Source: Paraburkholderia sp. PREW-6R (GTDB lineage Bacteria; Pseudomonadota; Gammaproteobacteria; Burkholderiales; Burkholderiaceae). From it: a stretch of 64,000 bases of DNA. The notes beneath the pieces are model-generated. The model was not told where the DNA came from. It worked only from the letters and a program-made list of their open reading frames with translations, and did not search any database. The number at the start of each line of letters is the position of its first letter. Positions within the stretch are counted from its first letter, which is position 1. Where the stretch lies: assembly GCF_039621805.1 (NCBI RefSeq), contig NZ_CP155074.1:744001-808000 (forward strand), in the 5' to 3' direction. The position numbers and the translations under genes were made by a program. Below, piece by piece: positions 38,818 to 46,573 of this stretch.

Positions 38818-40026
38818 ATGAAGTACTCGAATCGGGTCGAGCGTTTGCAAGGCCGGCGCACGTCGGCGTGGGAGATTCATCGCGTCGCGCAGCAGGCCTT
38901 TGCGGCGGGCGAAGATGTGATCGTGCTGAGCGTGGGAGATCCCGACTTCGCGACACCGGCACCGATTGTCGAGCGCACGGTGGAAGCATTGCGCGGCGGC
39001 GATACGCACTACAGCGCCGTGTCGGGGCGCGAACCGTTGCGTGCGGCCATTGCCGAAGAACATGCGCGTATGACAGGCCGCGCCGTGAGCGCCGCCAACG
39101 TGATCCTGACGGCCGGCGCGCAGAACGGCGTCTTCGCCGCTTCGTTGTGCCTGCTCGAAGCCGGCGACGAAGTGATCATGCCCGAGCCGATGTACCTGAC
39201 GTATGAAGCCTGCGTGCGCGCCACGGGCGCCACGCTCGTCCCGGTTGCGGTGGATGCGTCGCGCGCGTTTCATCTCGACTGCGATGCACTGGAAGCGGCG
39301 GTCACGCCGCGCACGCGCGCCATTTTCTTCGCGACGCCCTGCAATCCGACTGGCGTCGTCATGCCGCGCACCGACCTCGAGCGCATTGCACGCATTGCCT
39401 GTGAGCACGACTTGTGGGTGCTGTCGGACGAGGTCTACGCCGATCTGACATTCGAGCGCGAGCATGTCAGCATTGCCGCGTTGCCTGACATGGCCGAGCG
39501 TACGGTGACGCTCGGCAGTTTGTCGAAATCTCACGCCATGGCGGGCTGGCGTGTCGGCTGGGCGATTGGACCGGCAACGTTGATCGAGCATATGGGCCGC
39601 CTCGCTCTTGCCATGCTGTACGGACTGCCCGGCTTTATCCAGCAGGGCGCGTTGACGGCATTGCAGAACAAGGCGCAGATCGTAGCTGAAATGCGCGCCA
39701 TCTACCGGCGCCGCCGCGACGTGGTGTTCGAGCACCTGCATCGAGTGCCGGGTCTGCGCTGCCTGCTGCCGGAGGCCGGCATGTTCATGATGGTCGACGT
39801 GAGCGGCACCGGGCTCGATACCGTGGACTTCACGTGGCAACTCTTCCGTGCGCAGCGCGTGTCGCTGCTCGATGCGAGTGCGTTCGGCGAGACCGCGAAT
39901 GGCTTTGTGCGGCTGGGTTTCGTGGTCGATGAGGCGCGCCTGATCGAGGCGTGCGAGCGGATTGCCGCCTTCGTCCGTACGTTGCCCGCTTGTAGCGGAC
40001 AGGCGAGTGGCATCGAGGCGACGTAA
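38818..40026 (+). CDS. PLP-dependent class I/II aminotransferase (AruH-like)
   Basis: A 402-residue fold-type I aminotransferase. Key marks: LSVGDPDFATPAPIVE near residue 40, the ATPCNPTGVV segment, DEVYADLTFE, and the lysine in LGSLSKSHAMAGWRVGW that forms the PLP aldimine. By memory the sequence is close to Pseudomonas AruH (arginine:pyruvate transaminase), including the THYSAVSGREPLR pattern, but the donor amino acid cannot be fixed without comparison. I start at ATG 38818 (upstream GGAAAGG); an upstream ATG-free opening at 38767 lacks support. Confidence 0.88.
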   Translation: MKYSNRVERLQGRRTSAWEIHRVAQQAFAAGEDVIVLSVGDPDFATPAPIVERTVEALRGGDTHYSAVSGREPLRAAIAEEHARMTGRAVSAANVILTAGAQNGVFAASLCLLEAGDEVIMPEPMYLTYEACVRATGATLVPVAVDASRAFHLDCDALEAAVTPRTRAIFFATPCNPTGVVMPRTDLERIARIACEHDLWVLSDEVYADLTFEREHVSIAALPDMAERTVTLGSLSKSHAMAGWRVGWAIGPATLIEHMGRLALAMLYGLPGFIQQGALTALQNKAQIVAEMRAIYRRRRDVVFEHLHRVPGLRCLLPEAGMFMMVDVSGTGLDTVDFTWQLFRAQRVSLLDASAFGETANGFVRLGFVVDEARLIEACERIAAFVRTLPACSGQASGIEAT

Positions 40027-40246
40027 TGCAGAAGATTGCAACGAATGCGACTATTGCGACGCAACCTACGCTGCCGTGTTCGACGAGGCAACGGCACGTC
40101 GAAGCGCAATTCGACGCGTTTTTACGCGGGCGGGCGGCCGTAGCGGCAAACGTGCGAACGGTATAATTCGTCGACCGGAGCGTCCGGTGGCGAGGCCGCG
40201 CCGGCCTCCGTGTGTGCTTCATCCAACGGCTTCATCATTGCTGCCC

Positions 40247-41017
40247 ATGCCATTCCGCCCGATCCAGTCTTTCACGCGCAAGCGGCTCTCCGACGTGGTT
40301 TCCGACCAGATCAAGCAGCTGATTTCGGACGGCACGCTGATGCCTGGCGACCGCTTGCCCGCGGAGCGCGATCTGGCGACACAGCTCGGAGTGTCGCGGC
40401 CTTCGCTGCGTGAGGCGTTGATCCGGCTCGAAGCCGACGGCTACATCGAAACCTCGGGGCGGGGCGGGTTCACGGTGGTCGACATCACCGCGCCGATCAT
40501 CTCCAAACCACTTGCCGAATTGCTGCTGCAGAATCCGCGCACCAGCGCCGACATTCTGGAGCTGCGCCAGGGGCTCGAAGCGATTTCCACTGTGTATGCC
40601 GCCGAGCGCGCCACGGCGGCGGACCGCCAGAAAATCGTCGAGGCGTTCGAGGCGTTGAAGGCCGGCTCGCTTGCACAGGATCGCGCGAATCTCGCCGAGC
40701 GGGACGCCGCGTTTCATCTCGCGATTGCCGACTCCACGCACAACGTTGCCCTTGCGCATGTGATGCACGGCATTCATACGCTGATTCGTGAAGGCATGCG
40801 TCAATACCATCGGCTGATCGATTACGACGAAGCAATGGAAAAGCAGTTGATGAGCCAGCATCAGGCCATCTACGACGCCGTGATGGCGCGCGACGCGCAG
40901 AAGGCGCGTAAGGCGGCCGAGCGGCATCTGGCCTATGTGCGTGAAATGTATCGGGACAGACATAAGGACGAGCATCGGGACGACGCGGACAGCGCCGCGC
41001 AGCACGTCGGCTCCTGA
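40247..41017 (+). CDS. FadR/GntR-family regulator, probable repressor of lutABC (LldR/LutR-like)
   Basis: A 256-residue protein with an N-terminal winged helix-turn-helix (about 10-75: LATQLGVSRPSLREALIRLEADGYI) and a C-terminal FCD-type effector domain (about 90-235) with the conserved metal-ligand histidines in FHLAIADSTHN and QHQAIYDAV. The position directly upstream of lutABC on the same strand, plus a perfect FadR-family operator overlapping the lut transcription start, points to control of lactate use. A GTG or ATG upstream is possible; ATG 40247 begins the conserved region. Confidence 0.88.
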   Translation: MPFRPIQSFTRKRLSDVVSDQIKQLISDGTLMPGDRLPAERDLATQLGVSRPSLREALIRLEADGYIETSGRGGFTVVDITAPIISKPLAELLLQNPRTSADILELRQGLEAISTVYAAERATAADRQKIVEAFEALKAGSLAQDRANLAERDAAFHLAIADSTHNVALAHVMHGIHTLIREGMRQYHRLIDYDEAMEKQLMSQHQAIYDAVMARDAQKARKAAERHLAYVREMYRDRHKDEHRDDADSAAQHVGS

Positions 41018-41027
41018 CTGACCGCAA

Positions 41028-41069
41028 TTGACATGATCCGGCGACTTCCCTATATTCGTGGTCTGACCA
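41028..41069 (+). promoter_or_regulatory. lutABC promoter with overlapping FadR-family operator
   Basis: A -35 TTGACA at 41028-41033, a 17-bp spacer and a -10 TATATT at 41051-41056: close to ideal for sigma-70. The start point falls near 41063. TGGTCTGACCA at 41059-41069 matches the FadR/GntR operator TNGTNNNACNA exactly and covers the start point, so the upstream regulator would block transcription when bound. A related half site, GACCA, recurs at 41074-41078. Confidence 0.85.
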
Positions 41070-41151
41070 ACATGACCAGTCTTACAGGTAGCGTCACTTG
41101 GTCTTTCAAACCGGGGGCGTTCATGCTGCCGCGTTTCTTTGCTAAGAGCTT

Positions 41152-41895
41152 ATGAAAGTCGCCCTCTTCATTCCGTGTTTTATCGACGCGTTCTATCCCG
41201 AAGTAGGCATCGCCACGCTCGAACTGCTCGAACGTTTCGGCATTCAGGTCGACTATCCGCCGGAGCAAACCTGCTGCGGGCAACCCATGGCCAATAGCGG
41301 CGCGCACGCTGAAGCCGCCGGCGCGGAGCGCGTTTTCGCGCGCAACTTCGCGGGCTATGACTACATAGTCGGACCGTCGGCGAGTTGCGTTCATCACGTG
41401 CGCGAGCATCTCACCGCGATCGAACAGACGGACGAAGTCAAACAGGTCCGCGCTAACGCTTACGAACTGGTCGAGTTTCTTCACGACGTGGTCGGCGCGC
41501 GCGACTTTCCGTGGGCCGAATTTCCGCATCGTGTTGGATTGCACAACAGTTGCAGCGCGTTGCGGCATCTGAAGGAAGCGTCCGTTTCGGAAGTCGCCGG
41601 CGCGCCGTTTTCGAAGCCGCGCACGCTGCTCGAAGGCGTGAAGGGCATCGAGTTCGTGACACCCGCGCGGCCCGACGAATGCTGCGGATTCGGCGGCACG
41701 TTCTCGGTTACCGAAGAGCCTGTCTCGGTTCGCATGGGGCAGGACAAGGTGCGCGACCACCTGAACGCGGGCGCCGAATACATCGTATCGGGCGACATGT
41801 CGTGTCTGATGCATCAGCAAGGCTGCGCCGAACGCATGAAAGCTGATGCGCGCTTCATTCACATCGCGCAGGTCCTCAATGGAGCACGCGCATGA
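41152..41895 (+). CDS. lutA: LutA, lactate utilization Fe-S protein
   Basis: A 247-residue protein with two cysteine-rich CCG domains (TCCGQPMANSG near residue 44 and DECCGFGGTF near residue 178), as in LutA/YkgE and heterodisulfide reductase subunit B. With LutB and LutC it oxidises L-lactate to pyruvate in the cytoplasm. Start ATG 41152 follows AAGAG. The stop overlaps the lutB start as ATGA (41892-41895), so translation is coupled. Confidence 0.93.
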   Translation: MKVALFIPCFIDAFYPEVGIATLELLERFGIQVDYPPEQTCCGQPMANSGAHAEAAGAERVFARNFAGYDYIVGPSASCVHHVREHLTAIEQTDEVKQVRANAYELVEFLHDVVGARDFPWAEFPHRVGLHNSCSALRHLKEASVSEVAGAPFSKPRTLLEGVKGIEFVTPARPDECCGFGGTFSVTEEPVSVRMGQDKVRDHLNAGAEYIVSGDMSCLMHQQGCAERMKADARFIHIAQVLNGARA

Positions 41896-43283
41896 GCCGG
41901 ATCGACCACGCGAAGGCGGCAGGCGCTTTCATCAGCAAGACAGAGCATGTTGCGTTTCACGACAGGCGTCTGTGGGATCTGCGTCAGAAGCGTGATGTGC
42001 AGGCGCACGGCATTGCCGAATGGGAAACGTTGCGCGAACTCGCGTCGGGCATCAAGGAACATACGCTGTCGAATCTGTCCTCCTATCTCGAACAGTTCGC
42101 GGCGGCCGCCGAAGCGAATGGCGTAACCGTGCATTGGGCGGCCACCGCGGAAGAACACAATGCGCTCGTGCACAAGATCATGTCCGAGCGCGGCATGACC
42201 ACGCTCGTCAAGAGCAAGTCGATGCTGACCGACGAATGCAAGATGCGCGAATACCTGGAGCCGCGCGGCATCACGGTCATGGAAACCGATCTCGGCGAGC
42301 GCATCCAGCAGCTCGACCATCAGGACCCGAGCCACATGGTGGTGCCTGCGGTGCACAAGCTGCGCGCCGACGTCGCCGAACTGTTCGGGCGCACCATTGG
42401 CACGGACCCGAAGAATAGCGACATTCACTATCTCGCCGAGAGCCAGCGGATGAACACGCGGCCCTATTTCGTGCGCGAGAAAACGGCCGGCATGACTGGT
42501 TGCAATTTCGCGGTGGCGGAGACGGGCACGGTCGTCGTGTGTACGAACGAAGGCAACGCGGATCTGTCGGCGAACGTGCCGCCGTTGCATATCGCGTCGA
42601 TTGGTATCGAGAAGCTGATTCCGAAGGTGTCCGATCTCGGCGTGTTCGTGCGCATGCTGTCGCGCAGCGCGCTCGGCTCGCCGATCACGCAGTACACGTC
42701 GCACTTTCGCGCGCCGCGTCGCGGCACGCAGATGCATTACATCCTCGTCGATCATGGGCGCTCCGAGCGCCTGGCGATGGAAGACTTCTGGTACTCGCTC
42801 AAGTGCATTCGCTGCGGTGCGTGCATGAACACGTGCCCGGTGTACCGCAGGAGCGGCGGCTTGTCTTACGGCGGCACGTACTCGGGACCGATCGGCGCGA
42901 TCATCAATCCCACGTTCGACCTGAAGCGGTACAGCGCGCTGCCTTTCGCGTCGACGTTAAACGGCAGCTGCACGAACGTGTGTCCCGTGAAGATCAATAT
43001 TCACGAGCAGATCTACAAGTGGCGTGCGGTGATCGCAGAGCGCCACGAAGTGCCGTTCGTCAAGCAGGAAGTGTTGAAGATGGCCGGGCGGCTGCTTGCA
43101 AGCCCCACGTTGTACCGCGCAACGGTGTCGTCGATGAGTAGCGCGCTGCGGCGCTTGCCGAATTTCGTTCTGTATAACCCGCTCAATATCTGGGGGCGGC
43201 AGCGTGAATTGCCCGAGGCGCCCACGCAGACCTTCCACGCGTGGTACAAAAAGAATCGCGGAGGCGGCAATGGCAACGCGTGA
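41892..43283 (+). CDS. lutB: LutB, iron-sulfur lactate oxidation protein
   Basis: A 463-residue protein. The N-terminal ~300 residues are the LutB/LUD-type domain, and the C-terminal part has two [4Fe-4S] motifs: CIRCGACMNTCPVY near residue 304 and CTNVCPVKINIHEQ near residue 358. It forms the Lut complex with LutA and LutC. The end overlaps lutC by 14 bp. Length is normal (about 470). Confidence 0.93.
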   Translation: MSRIDHAKAAGAFISKTEHVAFHDRRLWDLRQKRDVQAHGIAEWETLRELASGIKEHTLSNLSSYLEQFAAAAEANGVTVHWAATAEEHNALVHKIMSERGMTTLVKSKSMLTDECKMREYLEPRGITVMETDLGERIQQLDHQDPSHMVVPAVHKLRADVAELFGRTIGTDPKNSDIHYLAESQRMNTRPYFVREKTAGMTGCNFAVAETGTVVVCTNEGNADLSANVPPLHIASIGIEKLIPKVSDLGVFVRMLSRSALGSPITQYTSHFRAPRRGTQMHYILVDHGRSERLAMEDFWYSLKCIRCGACMNTCPVYRRSGGLSYGGTYSGPIGAIINPTFDLKRYSALPFASTLNGSCTNVCPVKINIHEQIYKWRAVIAERHEVPFVKQEVLKMAGRLLASPTLYRATVSSMSSALRRLPNFVLYNPLNIWGRQRELPEAPTQTFHAWYKKNRGGGNGNA

Positions 43284-43854
43284 AGCGTTTCTTGCAAAGG
43301 TGCGCGCGGCGCAACCGGCCGCGCGGCCAAGGCCCGACGTGCCGCTCTTCGACCCCGTGGGCGGCGATCTGCGCGAGCGTTTCACAGCGGCATTGCAGGC
43401 CATGGGCGGCACCTGCGTATATGCGGCCAACGCGAATGAGGTCGCTACGCTGATTCGCGAACGCTTTGGCGAGGCGGCGTCGATTGCGTCGGCGACGTGG
43501 GAAGTGACCGGTACGCGCACGTTGACCGCGGACACGGAGCCGGCGTCGTTGCAGGATATCGATGTCGGCGTGGTGCGGGCGCGCTTTGGCGTCGCGGAAA
43601 CCGGTTCGGTGTGGTTCAGCGAGCGCGAGTACGTGGTCAACGCATTGGGTTACATCGTCCAGCATCTGGTCGTGCTACTGGATCCTGCTGAATTACTCGA
43701 CGGCTTGCAGGATGTGTACCGCCGCGACGACTTCCGCGAAGCGCGCTATGCGGCGCTCGTGACCGGACCGTCTGCGACAGCGGATATCGAAGGCGTGCTG
43801 ATTCGCGGCGCGCAGGGCGTACGCTCGCTGACGGTAATGTGGCTCGCCGGGTGA
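43270..43854 (+). CDS. lutC: LutC, LUD-domain lactate utilization protein
   Basis: A 194-residue LUD-domain protein (PF02589) with VGVVRARFGVAETGSVWFS, a conserved stretch near residue 100, and TGPSATADIEGVLIRGAQG at the end, all typical of LutC/YkgG. It is the third gene of lutABC. The start at ATG 43270 follows GGAGGC and sits inside the end of lutB. No lactate permease (lldP/lctP) is adjacent. Confidence 0.92.
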   Translation: MATREAFLAKVRAAQPAARPRPDVPLFDPVGGDLRERFTAALQAMGGTCVYAANANEVATLIRERFGEAASIASATWEVTGTRTLTADTEPASLQDIDVGVVRARFGVAETGSVWFSEREYVVNALGYIVQHLVVLLDPAELLDGLQDVYRRDDFREARYAALVTGPSATADIEGVLIRGAQGVRSLTVMWLAG

Positions 43855-43904
43855 GCAGGCGCCTGGTACGCCGATTTCGATGCCGGCGACGCCGTCGCTC
43901 TATT

Positions 43905-44561
43905 TCAGGCTTTCGCGGCGACGATCGGCGCTTCGAGCAGACAACCGAATTCGCGCGCAAAGTCGACGGAAACGCGCGCATGCACGGCGCCCTGTTTGTC
44001 GAAAAAGCGCTGTGTTCCGCTGAGCGTGAACACGCCCTCATGCCAGATGCCCGGATGGATGTAAAGACCCTGTGTTCCGTCGAAGCGGAAGCACACGAAG
44101 CTTTCTGGCGCGATGTCGTCGCCGGGTAGCGCGAGCGGCACGTAGAAGGGGCGGCCCTCGAGCGGAAAGAAGAGCTGGCCGCCGTCGGGGTGATAGTTCG
44201 CGTGCCACAGCAACATGCGCTCTGGCGCGTTTGCGTGGTCTTCGCGTGCGGCTTCGGGCTCTTTCGCATACGCAAGGATGTAGTTGCCCCCCACGGCCTC
44301 ATTGCGACCGTACAGAATGTCGCCGCGCCATTCGCTGACGAACGTGCCTTCGGTCGTGCCGGCTTCGTCGCCTGTGCCGGCATCGATGGGCCGCGATCCG
44401 GTTGCCGGCCACTGAACGATCTCGATTGTGCAGTCGCCCGGCTCCGCGACGAGTCTGCCGAAATGCTTCAGCGTGGCCGGGGTCGCGTCGACCACGGGCA
44501 TGGAGACAAGCCGCAGGTCGGGAGGCAGGGCGGGGTTCAGGTAGTCGATGGCTTCGGACAT
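43905..44561 (-). CDS. Ureidoglycolate lyase/hydrolase family (AllA) protein
   Basis: A 218-residue cupin-type protein of the AllA family (PF04115). Conserved segments: MLLWHANYHPDGGQLFFPL, FVCFRFDGTQGLYIHPGIWHEGVF, and the final VSVDFAREFGCLLE. The family includes ureidoglycolate lyase of allantoin catabolism, but no other allantoin gene is nearby, so the substrate is open. I use ATG 44561; the longer opening begins at a TTG (44582) without support. It is divergent from the FAN1 gene. Confidence 0.85.
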   Translation of the reverse strand: MSEAIDYLNPALPPDLRLVSMPVVDATPATLKHFGRLVAEPGDCTIEIVQWPATGSRPIDAGTGDEAGTTEGTFVSEWRGDILYGRNEAVGGNYILAYAKEPEAAREDHANAPERMLLWHANYHPDGGQLFFPLEGRPFYVPLALPGDDIAPESFVCFRFDGTQGLYIHPGIWHEGVFTLSGTQRFFDKQGAVHARVSVDFAREFGCLLEAPIVAAKA

Positions 44562-44757
44562 GGGTTTTGAGGTGGGAATCAAGGAACGCTGGACGGCGGC
44601 TGGCGTTCAGGTGGGTCGTCTGACGGTTTTACAATTTTATGCTCGATTCGCCGAGCGTTCGAGAGATGAACGAGCCCTGCTGCCAGCCTGAACCTCAAGC
44701 GCACAGCCTGGGCACGCGTCGATTCCTTCAACCTGCCACCACTCTTTGCTATCATCA

Positions 44758-44773
44758 CTGTACATCCATACAG
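44758..44773 (+). promoter_or_regulatory. LexA-type SOS box before the FAN1/helicase operon
   Basis: CTGT-ACATCCAT-ACAG matches the LexA consensus CTGT-N8-ACAG perfectly. A -10-like TATCAT at 44750-44755 is just upstream, so LexA bound here would block transcription. The box lies 16 bp before GTG 44789, which argues against the earlier ATG at 44639 as the start of the protein. Confidence 0.82.
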
Positions 44774-44788
44774 GTCCAGCAAATCGCC

Positions 44789-46573
44789 GTGGCAGCACCA
44801 TTTCCGCCCGACATGCGCTCCGGCGTTCCTTACTATCTGCAGAACTTCGAGCGCGCGCTTGCGTGGCTCGCCGAGCGCTACGACGATCTGCTCGATGCAG
44901 GCGAACGTGGCTTCATGCGCGATTTCGCGGCTTTGCCGCAAGCAGCCCGCGCGCTGCTCGTGCGCATGCTCATGCGTAAAGGCACGCTGTTTCGCGCCAG
45001 CCGTCTCGCTTACGACGAGATCGGCTGTCCGCTGCAGGCCGGCACGCCGCTCAGCGCGCTGCGCTGGATCGACACCGAACCCGCGCTGACACTCGACGAG
45101 CTGTTCGCGCTCACGCCGCGCGCCGAATTGCTGGTCATTTTCGCGGACACGCTCGCGTTGATTCCCGGCGCAAAGAACCTGCGCAAACCGGAGCTGCTGG
45201 ACGCGCTGCGCCCGTTCTACGCGGTCGAACGCGAAGCGGGCAGCGAGCCGCAGCATGGCGCGGCGCGCCCGCTTTCGTTGTGGCACGCCGGCACCAGCGA
45301 CCGCGTCCTGCATGTTGCGATCGCGCCGCTGTGCGAGCGGCTACGGCTGATGTTTTTCGGCAATCTGCGCCAGGAATGGTCGGAGTTCGTCCTCGCCGAC
45401 CTTGGCATCTTCCAGTACGAAAAAGTGGCGTTCGCCGCGTCGTCGCGCGCGTTCCAGCAGCGTGCCGATGTCGACATCTATCTCGCGCTGCACGCCTGTC
45501 GCGAAGCGCTCGACCGGCTGCCGGCCGGCGATCCAGGCGCGGAGCACGAGGCGATCCGTGAACTGGTCACGGCCGTCGGCGCGATTGAAACCTCGAATGC
45601 GTGGCTCGAAACACGCCGGGCCAAGCTGCTTTTTCGCATTGGCTACCATTGCGAGCGTCGGCAGCAATGGCCTACCGCGCTTGCTGTGTACGAAACGAGT
45701 GCGTGGCCCGGCGCGCGGCACCGGCGCATGCGGGTGCTCGAACGCAGCGAGCGCTTCGACGAAGCGCTCGCGCTCGCGCAGCAGGCCGCGGCATCGCCCG
45801 AAAGCGAAGAGGAAGCACAGCGTATCGCGCGCATGCTGCCGCGTTTGCGGCGCAAGCGCGGTGAGACGCCGGTCAGGGCGCCCGCGGCGCGGGCGGTCGA
45901 GCGCAGCATGGTGGTGCTGCCAAAGCCGGGCACGCCGCAAGCGGTCGAATACGTCGCACGCGAGCATTTGACGAGCGACACCGCGCCCGTGCATTACGTC
46001 GAAAACGCGCTGATCAATTCGCTGTTCGGGCTGCTGTGCTGGGAGCCGGTTTTTGCGGCGCTGCCTGGCGCATTTTTTCATCCGTTCCAGCGCGGTCCCG
46101 CCGATCTGCACGCGCCGGACTTTTATACGCGCCGCGCCACGCAATTTGCCGCATGTCTCGCGCAACTCGATGGTGGAGCGTATCGCGAGACCATTCTGCG
46201 GCATTGGCACGGCAAGGCCGGCCTGCAATCGCCGTTCGTGTTCTGGGGGCTGCTCACACCGGAGCTGATGACGCTGGCGCTCGATTGCCTGCCGGCCGCG
46301 CACCTGAAGCTCTGGTTCGAACGTCTGTTGCGTGACGTGCGCGGCAACCGGTCGGGCTTGCCGGACCTGATCCGCTTCTGGCCGAACGAACGGCGCTATG
46401 AACTGATCGAGGTGAAGGGGCCTGGCGACCGTCTGCAGGACAACCAGATTCGCTGGCTTGCCTACTGCGTCGAGCATGGCATGCCGGTTCGCGTGCTGGA
46501 TGTGCGCTGGGCCGAAGAGGCCATCCCGCAAGACGCCGATCGGGCAATGAGCCCGACCGAGGTGGCCGCATGA
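44789..46573 (+). CDS. FAN1-like VRR-NUC nuclease
   Basis: A 594-residue homologue of FAN1, the structure-specific nuclease that cuts at DNA interstrand crosslinks. A central helical region (about 150-400) corresponds to the SAP/TPR parts. The C-terminal VRR-NUC domain has a complete active site: D526 (GLPDL), E541-V-K543 (LIEVKG) and Q553; the D-to-E spacing of 15 is the same as in human FAN1 (D960, E975, K977). There is no UBZ domain, as in other bacterial FAN1. Start GTG 44789 is chosen because of the LexA box; ATG 44813 is also possible. The stop overlaps the helicase gene start (ATGA). Confidence 0.9.
   Translation: MAAPFPPDMRSGVPYYLQNFERALAWLAERYDDLLDAGERGFMRDFAALPQAARALLVRMLMRKGTLFRASRLAYDEIGCPLQAGTPLSALRWIDTEPALTLDELFALTPRAELLVIFADTLALIPGAKNLRKPELLDALRPFYAVEREAGSEPQHGAARPLSLWHAGTSDRVLHVAIAPLCERLRLMFFGNLRQEWSEFVLADLGIFQYEKVAFAASSRAFQQRADVDIYLALHACREALDRLPAGDPGAEHEAIRELVTAVGAIETSNAWLETRRAKLLFRIGYHCERRQQWPTALAVYETSAWPGARHRRMRVLERSERFDEALALAQQAAASPESEEEAQRIARMLPRLRRKRGETPVRAPAARAVERSMVVLPKPGTPQAVEYVAREHLTSDTAPVHYVENALINSLFGLLCWEPVFAALPGAFFHPFQRGPADLHAPDFYTRRATQFAACLAQLDGGAYRETILRHWHGKAGLQSPFVFWGLLTPELMTLALDCLPAAHLKLWFERLLRDVRGNRSGLPDLIRFWPNERRYELIEVKGPGDRLQDNQIRWLAYCVEHGMPVRVLDVRWAEEAIPQDADRAMSPTEVAA

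Noticed and set aside
44639-44788. Earlier ATG for the FAN1 gene at 44639
   Set aside because: This stretch holds the -10 and LexA box, and the added residues do not resemble FAN1. Translation most likely begins at 44789 or 44813.
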